A DNA stretch of 64,000 nucleotides, taken from contig CAYQUC010000004.1 in the NCBI GenBank assembly GCA_964420605.1, forward strand, positions 30,194-94,193, read 5' to 3'. Each line of letters begins with the position of its first letter. Position 1 is the stretch's first letter. Shown one piece after another: positions 53,674 to 62,033 of the stretch. A program made the position numbers and the translations under genes. The notes beneath the pieces were generated by a model. It was not told the origin of the DNA and searched no databases. It was given only the letters and a program-made list of their open reading frames with translations. The DNA is from CAYQUC01 sp964420605. GTDB lineage: Bacteria; Pseudomonadota; Gammaproteobacteria; UBA6429; Thiohalophilaceae.

Positions 53674-54999
53674 GTGTATTGCTCCTGGGGATTTCCATTT
53701 GAAACGCATAAAAATATTGTGACTCATGACTGGGTACATGAGTCACTTGATTTTTCTGAACCACAATTTTATTTACCGTTTGGATGTGGTCGCAGTTACG
53801 GTGATGTATGCTTAAATGATTCGAATAATTTAATTTCTACTAAACAACTTAATCACTTTATTCGATTTGATCGTAATACCGGTATTTTATGTGTTGAAGC
53901 TGGTGTGACGCTTGACACTGTTTTGAAGGTTATTGTTCCCGAAGGATGGTTTGTACCTGTAACACCGGGAACACGTTTTGTAACTCTTGGAGGGATGTTG
54001 GCGAATGATGTGCATGGAAAAAATCATCATAATGCAGGTACCATCGGTTGTCATATCACACAGTTTGAATTGTATCGATCAAATGGAGAACGTTATTTAT
54101 GTTCACCGACAAACAACGAATCTTTGTTTAAAGCAACTATCGGCGGACTAGGACTCACAGGTTTAATTACATGGGTTGAAATTAAATTAATCAAAATATC
54201 AAATGATTTAATTTCAACTAGTGCAGTAAAAATTGAAAATTTAAAACATTATTTTGAGTTGGAATATGAGAATGAGTCTGAATATTCTGTTGCCTGGATT
54301 GATACAGTCGCTAGTGCTGAACAACTAGGGCGAGGAGTGTTTTTTATTGGTGAACATGATCGCTCAAATTATTTAAATGATAGTAATAACCTACAAAAGC
54401 ATCATTTTAAAAAGCCACTATCGGTTCCATTTAACATGCCTAATAAAACTTTAAATAAGTACACTGTAAAGTTATTTAACGCTATGTACATTCGTAAAGC
54501 AATTTCAAATAATAAAGCGAATACTCAGTCCCGAAATGAGCTAAGTCATTACGAAAAATATTTTTATCCACTTGACAATGTACTGCACTGGAACAGAATT
54601 TATGGCAAAACGGGTCTTTACCAGCATCAGTGTGTTGTTCCTGAACGTGATGCATATGACAGCTTAACTGAAATGCTAAAGCTTGTTTCTAAGCAAAATA
54701 ATGCATCTTTTTTATCAGTGCTTAAAAAATTCGGAAATATTCAGTCTCCTGGCTTATTATCATTTCCTCGACCCGGTTACACCTTGGCGATGGACTTTTC
54801 CCGCAGCGGCAAGGAAACTGCTAAAATGCTAGAAAATTTAAATGATATTGTTAGCTCAGTTGGTGGTGCAATTTACCCAGCAAAAGACGCGGTCATGTCT
54901 AAAAGTGTGTTTGAACAATCATTTTCAAAAATTAACGAATTTGTTAAGTATATTGACCCTAAATTTTCATCAAGTTTTTGGCGAAGGTTAAACAATTAG
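53674..54999 (+). CDS. FAD-binding oxidase, DprE1-like (decaprenyl-phosphoryl-ribose 2'-oxidase)
   Basis: 441 residues, GTG start with AGGA 6 bases upstream. The VAO/PCMH-type FAD domain shows FGCGRSYGDV, PGTRFVTLGGMLANDVHGKNHH (114-119 is HGKNHH), and a C-terminal YPAKDAVMSKSVFEQSF with the Lys that DprE1 uses near the active site. It would oxidise the 2'-OH of polyprenyl-phosphoryl ribose to the keto form. The GTG and 12-base gap to the SDR gene suggest coupled expression. Confidence 0.88.
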   Translation: MYCSWGFPFETHKNIVTHDWVHESLDFSEPQFYLPFGCGRSYGDVCLNDSNNLISTKQLNHFIRFDRNTGILCVEAGVTLDTVLKVIVPEGWFVPVTPGTRFVTLGGMLANDVHGKNHHNAGTIGCHITQFELYRSNGERYLCSPTNNESLFKATIGGLGLTGLITWVEIKLIKISNDLISTSAVKIENLKHYFELEYENESEYSVAWIDTVASAEQLGRGVFFIGEHDRSNYLNDSNNLQKHHFKKPLSVPFNMPNKTLNKYTVKLFNAMYIRKAISNNKANTQSRNELSHYEKYFYPLDNVLHWNRIYGKTGLYQHQCVVPERDAYDSLTEMLKLVSKQNNASFLSVLKKFGNIQSPGLLSFPRPGYTLAMDFSRSGKETAKMLENLNDIVSSVGGAIYPAKDAVMSKSVFEQSFSKINEFVKYIDPKFSSSFWRRLNN

Positions 55000-55011
55000 A
55001 GTGGTAGGTAA

Positions 55012-55746
55012 ATGAACATAGTTATTCTTGGCGCAACCTCGGCAATAGCACAAAGTGTTGCGCGGCGATACATTGCAAATGATGTGAGCTTTATTTTAGT
55101 GGCCAGAAATTCTGAAAAATTAGCCGTTGTGAAACAAGAGCTTATTTCGATTGGTGCTAAAAGCGTTGAGAGTTATATTCTTGACTTTGATAATATTGAT
55201 AAACAAAAAGAATTTGTACAATTTCTAGAGTCTAAAAATTATGTTATTGATTTGTTTTTTGTTGCTTATGGGGTATTGCATGAACAACCTGAGTGCGAGA
55301 AAAATGTAATAAAGGCGGCGGAGCTAATTTATTCTAATTACAATAGTGTGGTGTTAATGCTCACGATGGTAAGTATGTTATTAGAAAAAAATAAAAAAGG
55401 ATGTATAGCAGTAATTACCTCGGTAGCTGGAGATAGAGGTCGAAAAAGTAACTTTATCTATGGTTCGGCTAAAGCAGGTGTGACCACTTTTTTAGAAGGT
55501 TTACGGTATAAATTATATGATACTGGAATCACTGTCGTCACATTAAAGCCTGGTTTTATTGATACCCCAATGACAAGAAATTGTAAAAAGGGCTTGCTAT
55601 GGGTTTCTTCTGATGTTGCCGCAAAATATATAGTAAAAGCAATTAAAAATAAAAAGTCGATTGCTTATATTCCACCATTTTGGTTTTGGATTATGTTGAT
55701 AATCCGAATTATTCCTAGCTTCATTTTTAGAAAATTAAATTTTTAA
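55012..55746 (+). CDS. Short-chain dehydrogenase, DprE2-like (keto-reductase partner)
   Basis: 244 residues. The Rossmann motif is GATSAIAQSVARRY, the catalytic YxxxK is in YGSAKAG, and VVTLKPGFIDTPM is the typical DprE2 end of the core. The C-terminal hydrophobic stretch FWFWIMLIIRIIPSFIFRKLNF resembles the membrane-associated tail of DprE2. It would reduce the keto intermediate from DprE1 to polyprenyl-phosphate-arabinose. It starts 12 bases after the DprE1-like gene. Confidence 0.88.
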   Translation: MNIVILGATSAIAQSVARRYIANDVSFILVARNSEKLAVVKQELISIGAKSVESYILDFDNIDKQKEFVQFLESKNYVIDLFFVAYGVLHEQPECEKNVIKAAELIYSNYNSVVLMLTMVSMLLEKNKKGCIAVITSVAGDRGRKSNFIYGSAKAGVTTFLEGLRYKLYDTGITVVTLKPGFIDTPMTRNCKKGLLWVSSDVAAKYIVKAIKNKKSIAYIPPFWFWIMLIIRIIPSFIFRKLNF

Positions 55747-55759
55747 GATAAAACAGTAT

Positions 55760-56707
55760 ATGATAAATAATAAAGAAATTAAAATATTACTTCCCGGTGG
55801 CGCAGGATTAGTTGGTCAAAATTTAGTAGTTCAACTTAAAAGTCAAGGATATTCAAATATCACGGTTGTGGATAAACACAGTCATAATTTAAATATTTTA
55901 AAACAATTACATCCTGACATTATTTGTATCGACGATGATCTTGCTAAGCCAGGCACTTGGATGAAATGTTGTAAAAATAGTGAGGTAATTGTGATGTTAC
56001 AAGCTCAAATTGGAGCAAAAACCTCAGCTCCTTTTATAGAAAATAATATAAATTCGACACGTTATGTTTTGGATGCTGCTAAGCAGTACACCATTCCTTA
56101 TATTGTCCATATAAGCTCGTCGGTGGTTGAATCAGTGGCCGATGACGATTATACCAAAACTAAAAAAGATCAAGAAGACATGGTAGCAGCGTCTGATATT
56201 AATCACTGTGTGTTACGACCAACATTGATGTTTGGTTGGTTTGATAGAAAGCATCTTGGTTGGTTATCACGGTTTATGAAGCGAGTACCGATATTTCCAA
56301 TACCGGGACATGGTAAGTACATGCGTCAACCATTATATGTGAAGGATTTTTGTAATATTATAATTCGTTGTATTGAAATGCAACCACAACAGAAAACCTA
56401 TAATATTACCGGTAATCAACATGTGGATTATATTGATATTATTCGTGCGATTAAAAAAACTCAAGATTTGAAAACAGTCATAGTAAAAATTCCCTATTCT
56501 TTATTTTGGATACTACTTAAAATTTATGCGATATTTTCAAGTAATCCACCATTTACTACAGATCAACTTGAAGCATTAATGGCAAAAGATGAGTTTGAAG
56601 TTATCCCGTGGTGGGATATATTTAATATTACGGCCACTGGCTTTGACGAAGCTATTCATGAAACTTTTTGTGATGAGCAATACTCAAAAATTATTTTGGA
56701 ATTTTAA
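55760..56707 (+). CDS. Atypical SDR-family NAD-binding protein
   Basis: 315 residues. The N-terminus has LLPGGAGLVGQNLVVQL, then a SSSVVES and YTKTK (YxxxK) active site and a LRPTLMFGWFDRK segment. The C-terminal part, with PFTTDQLEALM, resembles the NDUFA9/39-kDa group of atypical SDRs. The exact substrate is unknown. It follows the DprE2-like gene by 13 bases and abuts the next gene, so it belongs to the same operon. No epimerase-specific motif was recognised beyond the fold. Confidence 0.8.
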   Translation: MINNKEIKILLPGGAGLVGQNLVVQLKSQGYSNITVVDKHSHNLNILKQLHPDIICIDDDLAKPGTWMKCCKNSEVIVMLQAQIGAKTSAPFIENNINSTRYVLDAAKQYTIPYIVHISSSVVESVADDDYTKTKKDQEDMVAASDINHCVLRPTLMFGWFDRKHLGWLSRFMKRVPIFPIPGHGKYMRQPLYVKDFCNIIIRCIEMQPQQKTYNITGNQHVDYIDIIRAIKKTQDLKTVIVKIPYSLFWILLKIYAIFSSNPPFTTDQLEALMAKDEFEVIPWWDIFNITATGFDEAIHETFCDEQYSKIILEF

Positions 56708-58000
56708 ATGACTAAAACTGCAGTGATTGGGGCTGGACCAATGGGGCTTGCCTGTGCTTATCAATTATTAAAAGATGGTCATGAAGTTGATATTTATGAG
56801 TCAGGTGATTGCATTGGCGGAATGTCGGCGCACTTTGATTTTAATGGTCTTAGTATTGAACGATTTTATCATTTTGTGTGTAAAGAAGATTATGCTCTTT
56901 TTGAATTATTAGATGAACTTGGTATTAAAGAAAAACTTCAGTGGCGATCCACTTTGATGGGGTATTTTTTTCAAGGTGAACTTTTTAAGTGGGGAAATCC
57001 TATTGCATTGCTCACGTTTCCCAAGTTGAGTATCATTAATCGTTTGCGTTATGGTTTTCATATGTTTGTATCTAGTAAAATGAAAAATGGTGATAAAATA
57101 GATTTAGACGATGCGGTTAGCTGGATTAAACGTTGGCAAGGAAATACGACTTATAATGTTATGTGGTCAAAATTATTTGAATTAAAATTTTATCATTTTA
57201 CACCAAATTTATCTGCATCTTGGATTTGGGCTAGAATTCGACGGGTAGGTCGCTCGCGTAAAAATTTAATGCAAGAAGAAATGGGACATTTGCTCGGTGG
57301 TTCAAATACATTATTAGTTGCCTTGCAAAAGGCGATAGAAACGATGGGTGGCAAGATTCATTTGAATTCTGTGGTGTCAGAAATTAAAACAGAGAATAGT
57401 AGTGTTTCAGGATTATTAGTTAATGGTAATAAAATACCGTATCAAAAAGTTTTTTCAACGATTCCTCTACCTTTTATTCCTAAATTATTACCTACTTTAC
57501 CTAAATCTATTTTAAAACAGTATGAATGCTTGAATAATATTGGTGTTGTATGTTTGATTTTTAAATTAAAACAAAAAGTAACTAATAATTTTTGGTTAAA
57601 TATTAATTCTGATGGTATTGATATCCCTGGTATTATTGAATACAGTAATTTATATTCAAACCCGTCGGAGACATCTCCACCAGAACATATTGTTTATGTA
57701 CCATTTTACATGCCTCAAAATAATGAAAAATATAATAATACCGATGACGAGTTTATAGCTGAATCTAAACGTTATTTATTTTCAATCAATGTAAACTTAT
57801 CGGATAGTGATGTCATTGATGTCACAGTATCACGTTATGGCTTTGCGCAGCCAATTTGTGAACCTGGGTTCATGAAAACATTACCACCAATAAAATCAAA
57901 GATTAAAGGCTTGTTTATTGCTGATACATCGCATTATTACCCAGAAGATCGTTCTATTACTGAGAGTGTGTCATTAGGACGTAAAATGGCCCTGTTATAA
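56708..58000 (+). CDS. FAD-dependent amine-oxidase-like protein
   Basis: 430 residues. The FAD dinucleotide motif is VIGAGPMGLACAYQLLKDG, followed by ESGDCIGGMSAHF; the C-terminus has KIKGLFIADTSHYYPEDRSITESVSLGRKMA, as in protoporphyrinogen oxidase, HpnE and UDP-galactopyranose-mutase-like proteins. The substrate is not known. The start codon directly follows the preceding stop. Its presence next to polyprenyl-sugar genes suggests it acts on a lipid-linked or sugar intermediate, but that is inference. Confidence 0.82.
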   Translation: MTKTAVIGAGPMGLACAYQLLKDGHEVDIYESGDCIGGMSAHFDFNGLSIERFYHFVCKEDYALFELLDELGIKEKLQWRSTLMGYFFQGELFKWGNPIALLTFPKLSIINRLRYGFHMFVSSKMKNGDKIDLDDAVSWIKRWQGNTTYNVMWSKLFELKFYHFTPNLSASWIWARIRRVGRSRKNLMQEEMGHLLGGSNTLLVALQKAIETMGGKIHLNSVVSEIKTENSSVSGLLVNGNKIPYQKVFSTIPLPFIPKLLPTLPKSILKQYECLNNIGVVCLIFKLKQKVTNNFWLNINSDGIDIPGIIEYSNLYSNPSETSPPEHIVYVPFYMPQNNEKYNNTDDEFIAESKRYLFSINVNLSDSDVIDVTVSRYGFAQPICEPGFMKTLPPIKSKIKGLFIADTSHYYPEDRSITESVSLGRKMALL

Positions 58001-58019
58001 AATAGGGTAAAATAAATTT

Positions 58020-58439
58020 ATGTTTAGAGCCTTTATAACAAATCCAGAATTTATTCGTTTTGTAGTGGTTGGTGGTTTTGCGGCATTGGTTAATTTTATT
58101 AGTCGTATACTATTAAATACAGTTTACAATTTTAGAATATCGGTGATCATTGCTTACATTGTTGGTATGCTGACGGCTTACATATTAACTAAAATTTTTG
58201 TATTTGCTCCAAGTGGAAAGCATCCACTAAAAGAGTTTAGTTATTTTACGATAGTTAATGGCGTCGCGATTGTTCAAGTTTGGCTAATCAGTGTAGGTTT
58301 AGCTGAATATTTGTTCCCGAATGTTAACTTTCATTTTTACTCATATGAAATAGCACATTTTATTGGTATTAGTGTTCCGGTAATAACGAGTTACTATGGG
58401 CACAAGTATTTTTCTTTTAAACAGCAAATTAAGAAATGA
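58020..58439 (+). CDS. GtrA-family membrane protein
   Basis: 139 residues with four predicted transmembrane helices (about 13-33, 42-62, 80-102, 113-131). FVVVGGFAALVNFISR is the GtrA opening and YFSF is the usual C-terminal mark. GtrA proteins are proposed flippases of polyprenyl-linked sugars; a GtrA-like protein (Rv3789) accompanies arabinose synthesis in mycobacteria. Twenty bases after the FAD gene. Transport direction and substrate are inferred only. Confidence 0.88.
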   Translation: MFRAFITNPEFIRFVVVGGFAALVNFISRILLNTVYNFRISVIIAYIVGMLTAYILTKIFVFAPSGKHPLKEFSYFTIVNGVAIVQVWLISVGLAEYLFPNVNFHFYSYEIAHFIGISVPVITSYYGHKYFSFKQQIKK

Positions 58440-58496
58440 TTTATATCAATCTTTAATTGACGTTTATTTACTTAACTACTTTACACTATAATTATT

Positions 58497-59384
58497 ATGA
58501 CAAAAATTAAAACTGCCGTATTTCCTGTTGCTGGAATGGGAACCCGCTTTTTACCTGCAACAAAAGCCAACCCAAAAGAGATGCTACCAATTGTTGACAA
58601 GCCATTGATTCAATATGCCGTTGAAGAAGCTGTAGCTGCAGGTATGACTCAAATGGTGTTTATTACGGGTCGTAATAAACGCTCAATACCTGATCATTTT
58701 GATAAAGCATATGAATTAGAGTCTGAACTTGAGTTTAAAGGTAAAACCAAGTTATTAAATTTAGTGCGTACAATTATTCCTAAAAATGTTACTTGCATTT
58801 ACATTCGTCAGTCAGAACCTCTTGGCTTAGGTCATGCTGTTTTGTGTGCATCTCCGGTTGTTGGAAATGAGCCATTTGCGGTGATTTTGGCTGATGATCT
58901 CATTAATAATCAACAACACTCTTGTATGCAACAATTAGTTGATATTTTTGATAAACAACAGCATAGCGTGTTAGCCGTTGAAGAGGTTCCTAAAGAAGAT
59001 ACACAAAAATACGGTGTCATAAAGCCAAATAAAGAAAAAAGTTTAATGGCTGGCTTGTATGAACTTGACGGTATTGTTGAAAAACCTCTACCTAAAGATG
59101 CACCATCAAATTTAAGTGTGGTTGGACGTTATATTTTAACACCAAAAATATTTGAGTTATTAACAGAAACTCAAAAAGGCGCAGGTGGCGAAATTCAGTT
59201 GACTGATGCCATAGAGCAGCTACTACAACACGAAGTTGTTAATGCTTATCAGTTTGATGGTAAACGATATGATTGTGGTAGTAAGTTAGGGTACCTTGAA
59301 GCAACGGTTGAATATGCATTGCAACATCCTGAATTAGCGGGTGATTTTCGAGATTATATTGAAAGTAGATTTTGTAAAAGTTAA
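58497..59384 (+). CDS. galU: UTP-glucose-1-phosphate uridylyltransferase (GalU)
   Basis: 295-residue nucleotidyltransferase making UDP-glucose. The signature VFPVAGMGTRFLPATKANPKEMLPIVDKPLIQYAVEEA, with FVEKP-type VEKPLP and the DCGSKLGYLEA end, is typical. The 57-base gap holds TTGACG and TACACT (19 bases apart) and TATAAT, but none gives a convincing promoter close to the start. It supplies UDP-glucose for surface glycans. Confidence 0.96.
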   Translation: MTKIKTAVFPVAGMGTRFLPATKANPKEMLPIVDKPLIQYAVEEAVAAGMTQMVFITGRNKRSIPDHFDKAYELESELEFKGKTKLLNLVRTIIPKNVTCIYIRQSEPLGLGHAVLCASPVVGNEPFAVILADDLINNQQHSCMQQLVDIFDKQQHSVLAVEEVPKEDTQKYGVIKPNKEKSLMAGLYELDGIVEKPLPKDAPSNLSVVGRYILTPKIFELLTETQKGAGGEIQLTDAIEQLLQHEVVNAYQFDGKRYDCGSKLGYLEATVEYALQHPELAGDFRDYIESRFCKS

Positions 59385-59386
59385 TT

Positions 59387-59406
59387 AAATACTGAATTGA
59401 GTATTT
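59387..59406 (+). terminator. galU: Weak AT-rich hairpin after galU
   Basis: AAATACT (59387-59393) pairs with AGTATTT (59400-59406) around a 6-base loop directly after the galU stop. The stem is AT-rich and the nearest T-run is about 20 bases later, so this is a weak candidate. Confidence 0.35.
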
Positions 59407-59457
59407 ACCTTTACAGTTTAATATTTTTTTAGCTGTGAATCAGCTTAATAAGAAATT

Positions 59458-59533
59458 TGGCTCCCCAGCCCGGGCTCGAACCAGGGACCCAATGATTAAC
59501 AGTCATTTGCTCTACCAACTGAGCTACTGGGGA
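59458..59533 (-). tRNA. tRNA-Asn (anticodon GTT)
   Basis: 76 bases, CCA encoded. The acceptor stem TCCCCAG/CTGGGGA pairs fully; the D arm GTAGCTCAGTTGGTAGAGC, the anticodon loop CTGTTAA with GTT at positions 34-36 (59498-59500), and the T arm CCTGGTTCGAGCCCGGG are all present. It has a good promoter directly upstream on the minus strand. It lies between galU and the pilin-like gene. Confidence 0.97.
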
Positions 59534-59544
59534 ATAGGTCGCAC

Positions 59545-59573
59545 ATACTACTGATGTGAGGGGGTATGGTCAA
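59545..59573 (-). promoter_or_regulatory. Promoter of tRNA-Asn
   Basis: On the minus strand: TTGACC (59573-59568), a 17-base spacer, TAGTAT (59550-59545). GTGCGACC follows the -10, a GC-rich discriminator as usual for stable RNA promoters, 11 bases before the tRNA 5' end. Confidence 0.65.
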
Positions 59574-59620
59574 CATAAATAATAAGTTTTTTTCATTATA
59601 ATTATAAAAATTTGAAATAG

Positions 59621-60208
59621 TTAACATGCATCACTATTCATGAATATGGGACCTGGATTTACTTTCAAATAGGTGCGCCCAGTTCGAGACAAAATAAGAT
59701 CTTTATGATACTGCTCATCATTGAGGCAAAAGCGAAATGTGCCGTTACTATAATCAGCAGCACCAGAAGGTCTGTAAACGATTTTATTTTTGCTGTTAAA
59801 TGACTTGAATATAATTTTTACATTGCTGCCTAACGCTTGTTGGACCTTCAATAGCGGTTCTTTTGGGTTACGTTGTTTATCATTTTTAATCTCATCGACA
59901 AAAATAATCCAACCATTTTGCCAGCCCTTTTCAGTGCTGCATTTAACACCATCAGAGCTTTTACAGATAACAACATCTTTTAAACGTTTAATTGACTCAT
60001 TACGTGAATATGCGAAGTCAGAGACTAAAGCATTTATAATGACCGCATTTTGGTTTAATTTGTAAAGTGATTTAACTTCTGGAAGGGCAACAGATAGAAC
60101 TATCGAACTAATCGCTAATGTGACTAGTAATTCGATTAAGGTCAGGCCAAGACAGCCAGTTTGTGATGTTTTACGTAAATTTAATGTATTTTTAAATGAG
60201 ACATCCAT
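59621..60208 (-). CDS. GspH/FimT-type pseudopilin
   Basis: 195 residues from the ATG at 60208, which has a G-rich stretch (GGGGGGTG) just upstream; an ATG at 60223 is also possible. The prepilin cleavage site is CLG-LTLIELLVTLAISSI, with Gly at -1, Leu at +1 (Phe or Met is more usual) and Glu at +5, then the hydrophobic helix. The C-terminal domain has two Cys pairs (CKSSDGVKC and FCLND ... DAC). GspH/FimT proteins are minor pilins of type II secretion or type IV pili. No other pilus gene is nearby. Confidence 0.85.
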   Translation of the reverse strand: MDVSFKNTLNLRKTSQTGCLGLTLIELLVTLAISSIVLSVALPEVKSLYKLNQNAVIINALVSDFAYSRNESIKRLKDVVICKSSDGVKCSTEKGWQNGWIIFVDEIKNDKQRNPKEPLLKVQQALGSNVKIIFKSFNSKNKIVYRPSGAADYSNGTFRFCLNDEQYHKDLILSRTGRTYLKVNPGPIFMNSDAC

Positions 60209-60481
60209 GTCACCCCCCCACATCCATGTGCGATTACTTTATACAAAATAATGCTAATAAGATAGCTTTATTGTGTAGGATATCGTTGTTTGAGCGTGTA
60301 AGGATATTCTTACGTCAATTGTAACTTATTGGTAAAGCTCAACTTTGCAAGCACCGAAGTATATTAATGAGTGTTAATATTTAAGTTTTGCCATTTATGC
60401 TAGTTTTAAACAGTCGGTTACATTGAGTGAGACTCTAATTCAGACGGGTCAAAGATCCACATCCTAGATTTAATCAAATAT

Positions 60482-61660
60482 TTATAAACTCGCAATTCTG
60501 CTGATTGCGGTATTGAGATTGTCCATACTGGTGGCATACGATAATCGTAAATAACCAGGTAGTCCAAAAGCACTACCTGGTACCGTTGCAACACCAACTG
60601 AGTTTAAAATATACTCAGCTAACTCAATGTCATTATTTATATTTTCTAAACGATTTATTAATCCTGAAACTGATGGAAAAGCATAAAAAGTACCCGATGA
60701 CGATAGGCAGGAAATACCGTCGATATTATTTAACATGGGGATCACTTTATCGTGTCGCTCTTTAAATGCTGAGAGCATTGTTGATATACACGATTGATCT
60801 CCGGTTAAAGCTGCATGTGCTGCAACTTGCGAGATTGAACTCGGATTAGAGGTGCTTTGTGACTGAATTTTTTTCATTGCTTTGATTATTTCAACTGGAC
60901 CTGCAGCATAACCAATTCTCCATCCCGTCATAGAATATGCTTTAGATACACCATTTAACACGATGGTTCTATTGTATAAATCAGGTTCAATCGTCAATAT
61001 ATTCTTGAATGACTCATCTTGCCATAAAATGTGTTCATACATGTCATCGGTTACAATTATTATATTGGGGTGTTTCTTTAAAACCACCGATAGTTCGGTA
61101 AGTTCCTGATGAGAGTAGCTCATCCCTGTCGGATTTGAGGGACTATTGATTACAAACATGCGTGTTTTAGCGGTGATGGCACTCTCAAGCTGCTCGGCCG
61201 TTATTTTAAAGTTCTGAGTGATGTCTGCGGCAATAAATTTAGGGGTACCATCAGCGAGTAAAACCATATCTGGGTAGGATACCCAAAAAGGTGACGGGAT
61301 TATAACTTCATCACCATTATTAAGTGTTGCTTGACACAAGTTGAAGAAACTTTGCTTGCCACCACAGGAGACTAAAATTTGATCCAAATTGTACTGAAGT
61401 TGATTATCGCGTTGAAACTTGTCTATGATGGCTTGCTTCAATTCAGGTGTGCCATCAACGGCGGTGTACTTTGTAAAGCCATCATTGATAGCTAAAATAG
61501 CTGCCTGTTTAATATGTTCAGGGGTATCAAAATCAGGTTCACCGGCACCTAGGCCAATGACATCGTTACCAGCAGCTCGAAGTTCGTTTGCTCGACTAGT
61601 AATTGCTAAGGTAGCCGATGTTTTAATCCGTTGAACGCGGTGTGAAAGCTCAAAATCCAA
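60482..61660 (-). CDS. Class I aminotransferase (aspartate/prephenate type)
   Basis: 392-residue PLP aminotransferase. VIGLGAGEPDFDTPEHIKQAA opens the fold; SPSNPTGMSYS, VTDDMYEHILW and the PLP lysine in NGVSKAYSMTGWRIGYAAGP follow, and the C-terminal Arg is in GYLRLSYATS. The subgroup is that of aspartate aminotransferases from Rhizobium and Thermus and some prephenate transaminases. The same gene precedes uvrB in Pseudomonas. Substrate choice cannot be read from sequence alone. Confidence 0.92.
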   Translation of the reverse strand: MDFELSHRVQRIKTSATLAITSRANELRAAGNDVIGLGAGEPDFDTPEHIKQAAILAINDGFTKYTAVDGTPELKQAIIDKFQRDNQLQYNLDQILVSCGGKQSFFNLCQATLNNGDEVIIPSPFWVSYPDMVLLADGTPKFIAADITQNFKITAEQLESAITAKTRMFVINSPSNPTGMSYSHQELTELSVVLKKHPNIIIVTDDMYEHILWQDESFKNILTIEPDLYNRTIVLNGVSKAYSMTGWRIGYAAGPVEIIKAMKKIQSQSTSNPSSISQVAAHAALTGDQSCISTMLSAFKERHDKVIPMLNNIDGISCLSSSGTFYAFPSVSGLINRLENINNDIELAEYILNSVGVATVPGSAFGLPGYLRLSYATSMDNLNTAISRIASL

Positions 61661-62033
61661 TTAAAATACTCCATTTCTTAATTTATTGTTATATTAACCC
61701 AAGCAGCTCATGTTTTTAGTACAGGTATTAATTACACCACAAAATTTCACAACATAAAATATAACCAATAGAGTATACAAAAAAACACGTTATTCTAAAA
61801 ACGATGAATTCTTATGCTTAAAATGAGTTACTTTGATTAGAAACTCATCTGAATAAGGTTGATTAAACGAGTCATTTCCTAAATAGTTTTTAAACACGAC
61901 TCAATTAGATATTATATAATAATATTTCATCTTTAGTGGCGAAAAATTCGAATCTAGCTGAGAACATCGAAATTCCCGTAGATCATCAGTTTTTTAGAAT
62001 CTGGGTTTGTGGGATCAAAATAACGAGACGACC
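61661..62033. other. 373-base intergenic region between the aminotransferase and uvrB
   Basis: Divergent gap. It holds a 7-bp inverted repeat ATGAGTT/AACTCAT (61823-61829 and 61842-61848) and an isolated TATAAT (61915-61920) without a good -35. I looked for a LexA box (CTG-N10-CAG) for uvrB and found none. No open reading frame or RNA gene was recognised. Confidence 0.55.

Noticed and set aside
58457..58492. TTGACG with TACACT or TATAAT as a galU promoter
   Set aside because: Spacers of 19 and 24 bases and a start point almost at the ATG make it unconvincing.
59458..59533. tRNA-Asn as an attachment site for an integrated element
   Set aside because: No integrase, no direct repeat of the tRNA end and only ordinary chromosomal genes on both sides.
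61869..61902. GAGTC/GACTC inverted repeat before uvrB
   Set aside because: Only five paired bases separated by more than 20; expected by chance.
61661..62033. LexA (SOS) box upstream of uvrB
   Set aside because: I searched for CTG-N10-CAG and close variants in the gap and found none.
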